From Treponema sp. (GTDB taxonomy: Bacteria; Spirochaetota; Spirochaetia; Treponematales; Treponemataceae): a stretch of 35,585 bases of DNA. Positions 32,989 through 35,585 of the stretch are shown here, in pieces. The stretch's first letter is position 1; each line of letters opens with the position of its first letter. The stretch is from the NCBI GenBank assembly GCA_023231445.1, contig JALNVF010000011.1, positions 1 through 35,585 of the forward strand, read 5' to 3'. Below the pieces are notes generated by a model. That model was not told the DNA's origin, did no database searches, and was given only the letters and a program-made list of their open reading frames with translations. Both the position numbers and the translations under genes were made by a program.

Positions 32989-34290
32989 TTACTTCGCCAT
33001 CAAGGCATCAACAATAATTTTTGCAACAAAAATGACAAACAATATCCAGGTAACAACAGAGATATCCCTGTTTTTCCTGGTTGTTACTTTACAGATGACA
33101 TAGCTGATGACACCCCATGAAATACCCGTTGCAATACTATATGAAAACGGCATTGACATGATTACAATAAATGCAGGAATACCTTCCGTAGGATCTTTAA
33201 ACTCTATGCCTGTTACAGCCTTCATCATCATATACCCAACAATGATGAGAGCCGGAGCTGTTGCAGCGCTCGGAACAAGGAGAAACAGAGGACTAAGGAA
33301 CAACGCAAGGAAGAATAGGACGGCCGTTGTAACAGAAGTAAGTCCGGTACGTCCACCCTCTGCAATACCAGATGTACTTTCAACATAGCTGGTAACTGTT
33401 GATGTCCCAAGCATTGCACCGGCGACTGTTCCGATCGCATCAGCAAGAAGGGCCTGATTTACATTCTTGATATTTCCATCTTTGTCTTTAAGATTACATT
33501 GCTCTGCAACCCCCATAAGTGTACCAATTGTATCAAACATATCAACAAAAAGAAATGTAAAAAACACCGTAAAGAATTTCAATGAAATAATATTACTGAA
33601 ATCAAATTTACAGAATATTGGTGCAGCAGGAAGCGAAACAGGTGAGAATCCGGCAGGAATTTTTGTAACACCGAGAGGTATTCCGATTATTGTTGTTGCA
33701 ATGATTCCGATTATTATTGCTCCCGGAATATTACGACAGATAAGAATGACAGTAATAATGAGGCCTATGATAGTAACAAGGGCTGCACTTTTTAAAGGAA
33801 CAAATCCGATGATCGTCCCTGTATTACCTGAAACAATTCCACCGTCCGCGAGTCCGATCAGAGTTATAAAAAGCCCTATACCTACGGCAACTGATTTTTT
33901 AAGATTCAATGGAATGGCTTTAATGATAGCTTCTCGAACTTTGCAGAGAGAAAGGATAATGAAAAGAATTCCTTCAATAAAAACTGCAGTAAGGGCAGTC
34001 TGCCATGAATACCCCATACCTATAACAACGGTATAGGTAAAAAATGCGTTAAGCCCCATGCCGGGAGCAAGCGCTACAGGAAGATTTGCCATGAACGCCA
34101 TGACGAGTGTTGCAATCCCTGAAGAAACAGCAGTAGCTGTAAAAACACTGCCGGGATTCATATGGGCCTGACTGAGCATTGCAGGGTTTACAGAAAGAAT
34201 ATATGCCATTGCAAGAAATGTTGTGATTCCTGCAAGAATTTCTGTACGGACATTTGTTCCTCGTTCCTTTAGTTTAAAAAAATTTTCCAT
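32989..34290 (-). CDS. NCS2-family guanine/hypoxanthine permease
   Basis: 433 residues with about 12-14 membrane segments. AzgA/PbuG subgroup signatures: RTEILAGITTFLAMAYILSVNP near the start, ALAPGMGLNAFFTYTV, FLFVDMFDTIGTLMGVAEQ and ESTSGIAEGGRTGLTSV. It is a proton-coupled importer of guanine, hypoxanthine or adenine; the exact base is not readable. GGAGG lies 10 nt before the ATG and a clear promoter upstream. There is no room for a purine riboswitch. Confidence 0.93.
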   Translation of the reverse strand: MENFFKLKERGTNVRTEILAGITTFLAMAYILSVNPAMLSQAHMNPGSVFTATAVSSGIATLVMAFMANLPVALAPGMGLNAFFTYTVVIGMGYSWQTALTAVFIEGILFIILSLCKVREAIIKAIPLNLKKSVAVGIGLFITLIGLADGGIVSGNTGTIIGFVPLKSAALVTIIGLIITVILICRNIPGAIIIGIIATTIIGIPLGVTKIPAGFSPVSLPAAPIFCKFDFSNIISLKFFTVFFTFLFVDMFDTIGTLMGVAEQCNLKDKDGNIKNVNQALLADAIGTVAGAMLGTSTVTSYVESTSGIAEGGRTGLTSVTTAVLFFLALFLSPLFLLVPSAATAPALIIVGYMMMKAVTGIEFKDPTEGIPAFIVIMSMPFSYSIATGISWGVISYVICKVTTRKNRDISVVTWILFVIFVAKIIVDALMAK

Positions 34291-34324
34291 AATTATGGAA
34301 CCTCCAATTTGAAAATAGAAACTA

Positions 34325-34353
34325 ATTATACCATTCTAAAAAAGAAAAAACAA
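34325..34353 (-). promoter_or_regulatory. Promoter of the purine permease
   Basis: -35 TTGTTT (34353-34348), 17 bp spacer, -10 TATAAT (34330-34325). Leader about 28 nt, too short for a riboswitch. Confidence 0.78.
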
Positions 34354-34368
34354 ATTATTTTTTATGAG

Positions 34369-34397
34369 TTGACATGAAACATTTTTTTCTATATAGT
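34369..34397 (+). promoter_or_regulatory. Near-consensus promoter of tRNA-Gly
   Basis: -35 TTGACA (34369-34374, perfect), 17 bp spacer, -10 TATAGT (34392-34397). The tRNA begins 12 nt after the -10. Divergent from the permease promoter. Confidence 0.93.
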
Positions 34398-34408
34398 AAA
34401 TACATCTT

Positions 34409-34481
34409 GCGGCTGTCATATAACGGCTCATTATCTAAGCCTTCCAAGCTTATGACGAGGGTTCGACTCCCTTCAGCCGCT
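34409..34481 (+). tRNA. tRNA-Gly (TCC)
   Basis: 73 nt including discriminator T. Acceptor GCGGCTG pairs fully with CAGCCGC; anticodon stem TAAGC/GCTTA with loop CTTCCAA gives TCC; T arm GAGGG TTCGACT CCCTT pairs (one G-U). The D arm ATAT...TTAT is of the form common in this isoacceptor. CCA not encoded. Single-gene transcript. Confidence 0.97.
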
Positions 34482-34482
34482 T

Positions 34483-34513
34483 AAAAGAGTCGGTTTTCTA
34501 TGCCGGCTCTTTT
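34483..34513 (+). terminator. Terminator after tRNA-Gly
   Basis: aaaagagtcgg pairs with ccggctctttt (one G-U), 9-nt loop, T-rich tail. Confidence 0.88.
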
Positions 34514-34604
34514 TATTTAACAACAATACATCTGTATTAGATGTAATAATTAAAAATTTTTACATTTTAGTATTTAATATAGCCTTTTTTTACATAAATA
34601 TGCA

Positions 34605-34633
34605 TTGCGTTTTTTTATTATTATTCGTATAAT
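34605..34633 (+). promoter_or_regulatory. Promoter of the [2Fe-2S] protein gene
   Basis: -35 TTGCGT (34605-34610), 17 bp spacer, -10 TATAAT (34628-34633), preceded by a very AT-rich stretch that could act as an UP element. GAGG lies 5 nt before the ATG. Confidence 0.65.
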
Positions 34634-34652
34634 CCAGACCAATGAGGTACTT

Positions 34653-34904
34653 ATGAAAATTGAAGTCTGCGTTGGAAGTTCATGTCATGTAAAAGGTGGT
34701 CAAAACATTCTTAATCTTTTAAAAAAATCGATTAAAGAGAATGGCCTTGAAGATAAAGTAATGCTTGCGGGTACAACCTGTCTTGGACAATGTAAATCAT
34801 CGGGTGTAAATATGCGTATTGATGGAAATGTTGTTACAGGTGTAACAGAAGCTGGTTTTAACGATTTTTTCAAGAGCAGTGTTCTTATTCCTTTGGGAAA
34901 ATGA
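34653..34904 (+). CDS. Thioredoxin-like [2Fe-2S] ferredoxin, NuoE C-terminal type
   Basis: 83 residues from the ATG at 34653 (GAGG 5 nt upstream; the frame opens 16 codons earlier without a ribosome site). Ligand pattern Cys-x4-Cys at residues 6 and 11 (CVGSSC) and Cys-x3-Cys (CLGQC), as in the second half of NuoE/HoxE. Cytoplasmic electron carrier. In other anaerobes such small proteins lie beside [FeFe]-hydrogenase genes; here the hydrogenase-like gene is the convergent neighbour. The intended partner is inferred. Confidence 0.9.
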   Translation: MKIEVCVGSSCHVKGGQNILNLLKKSIKENGLEDKVMLAGTTCLGQCKSSGVNMRIDGNVVTGVTEAGFNDFFKSSVLIPLGK

Positions 34905-34908
34905 CTCA

Positions 34909-34940
34909 TTCCTCCCTTACGCTGACTGCGGAGGGAGGAA
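34909..34940. repeat. Inverted repeat between ferredoxin and hydrogenase-like genes
   Basis: ttcctccct pairs with agggaggaa (9 bp) around a 14-nt loop that may pair further (cgc with gcg). No T-run on either side, so it is not a classical terminator, though it sits where one is expected between convergent genes. Confidence 0.6.
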
Positions 34941-34993
34941 AATTGTAACATATATAAATCAGAGATTAATGCAGCAACAAAAAAGTCATTATT

Positions 34994-35585
34994 TTACTTA
35001 TTTTTCTGCTGTAAACCGTTTTTTACATATTCTGCAAGCAATGTGTTTGCAATTTTTGGATTTGCTATAACAGAGGGGCCTCCGATACATCCTCCCTCAC
35101 ATGCCATTACTTCAATCAGATTCGGACAATCTGCCGGCTGTGGTATTTTTCCTTCATTTATCATTCCGTACATATTAAGCGTTTTCATACCCGTTTTGTT
35201 AAGACCGTTGATATAACCGGCGCGAAGTATATTTTTATTGTGAAGGCGAACCTTTACAGCTTCAGCTACTCCGCCAGACTTCGCAAATCCCCTGCCCGTC
35301 GCGGTCGGAATATTTTTCCCTGGTTTCGGTTCAAGAGATGCTATATCTATTTTTTTTGCAATGAACAGCGCCCCTACTTCTTCTATTGAAAGTACATAGT
35401 CTACAAGTTTATCGTCGAATCCTTCCCTTCTTTTTGCTAAACACGGACCTATAAAAACCGTAATACATTTCGGATCTTCATTTTTGGCAATTTCTGCAGT
35501 ATAATGCATTGGACTTCGTGTAGCAGAAACACATGGTTTTAAGGCAGGAACATGAATCTGCACTGCGCGTACATAAGCGGGACAA
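34994..35585 (-). CDS. [FeFe]-hydrogenase-like protein, C-terminal part (cut by window edge)
   Basis: The last 197 residues are visible; the frame stays open to the right edge. H-cluster motifs: CPAYV (first motif, partly cut), FIGPCLAKRREG (second), EVMACEGGCIGGPS (third), so the cysteine ligands are there. The exact forms (CPAYVRAV, IGPC-x-AK, and CIGGPS in place of the usual C-x-x-GGG) are closer to the HydS-like putative sensory hydrogenases than to catalytic HydA; this is inference. No PAS domain follows the third motif; the protein ends about 30 residues later in a basic tail. It may bind or sense H2 rather than produce it. The N-terminal FeS domains lie outside the window. Confidence 0.85.
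   Translation of the reverse strand, partial: CPAYVRAVQIHVPALKPCVSATRSPMHYTAEIAKNEDPKCITVFIGPCLAKRREGFDDKLVDYVLSIEEVGALFIAKKIDIASLEPKPGKNIPTATGRGFAKSGGVAEAVKVRLHNKNILRAGYINGLNKTGMKTLNMYGMINEGKIPQPADCPNLIEVMACEGGCIGGPSVIANPKIANTLLAEYVKNGLQQKNK

Noticed and set aside
34291..34324. Purine riboswitch in front of the permease
   Set aside because: The leader from the predicted start to the ATG is only about 28 nt, too short for the aptamer.
34527..34545. Small hairpin TACATCT/AGATGTA upstream of the ferredoxin gene
   Set aside because: AT-rich 7-bp stem without a T-run; could arise by chance in this composition.
1..35585. Mobile elements, prophage, CRISPR arrays, toxin-antitoxin or defence genes
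   Set aside because: No transposase, integrase, direct-repeat array or defence-type domain was seen; gene content is housekeeping throughout.

Overview
The window is a compact, AT-rich bacterial chromosome segment made almost entirely of housekeeping genes. It looks like a spirochaete, most probably a Treponema-type organism. The run dnaG - rpoD - C4 zinc-ribbon protein - rnpB - TPR protein - mreB - mreC - mreD - PBP2 - rodA matches the gene order I remember from treponemal chromosomes (from memory, not searched). The lipoprotein signal at 29912 is a relaxed spirochaete-type lipobox. All three tRNA genes lack an encoded CCA end, and a CCA-adding enzyme gene is present. I see no phage, insertion sequence, CRISPR or defence island.

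Layout, left to right. 147-2177 (-): a three-gene overlapping unit made of a secreted protein with a TTG start, a degenerate receiver/PilZ-like protein and a zinc-ribbon membrane protein. 2246-5905 (+): mfd. 6029-12647 (-): the cell-elongation operon (TPR protein, mreB, mreC, mreD, PBP2, rodA), lying directly behind the RNase P RNA gene (12670-13079). 13095-20453 (-): a coiled-coil/zinc-ribbon protein with its own promoter, then rpoD, dnaG, mltG, a 66-residue protein, an MBL-fold hydrolase and a YkgJ-type cysteine-cluster protein, the last six forming a tightly spaced transcription unit. 20473-20729: a terminator, tRNA-Tyr, tRNA-Thr and their promoter. 20726-23453 (-): glgA, an AroH-type chorismate mutase and an SPFH-like membrane protein. 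23556-29792: a small membrane protein, thiamine pyrophosphokinase, CCA-adding enzyme, trpS, folC and alr, arranged convergently and divergently with almost no spacing. 29912-34290: a lipoprotein with a strong promoter, threonine synthase, a shared terminator, dCMP deaminase and a purine permease. 34369-35585: tRNA-Gly with a near-consensus promoter, a small [2Fe-2S] ferredoxin, and the C-terminal part of an [FeFe]-hydrogenase-like protein that runs off the right edge.

How the genes fit together: MreBCD, PBP2, RodA and MltG build and trim lateral peptidoglycan, and Alr supplies D-alanine for it. DnaG and RpoD form a macromolecular-synthesis unit. RNase P and the CCA enzyme make the 5' and 3' ends of tRNAs such as the three encoded here.

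Most notable observations: (i) several first genes (alr, the YkgJ-type gene, the TPR gene, cca, thiN) have no Shine-Dalgarno sequence but a -10-like box 6-10 nt before the ATG, which suggests leaderless or near-leaderless mRNAs; (ii) the cca and thiN start codons are head to head, 2 bp apart; (iii) tRNA-Tyr and tRNA-Thr carry uncompensated stem mismatches, and tRNA-Tyr has C instead of U at position 55; (iv) a promoter for the elongation operon appears to be embedded in the 3' end of rnpB; (v) the hydrogenase-like protein resembles the putative sensory (HydS-like) lineage. I found no clearly new defence or mobile system.
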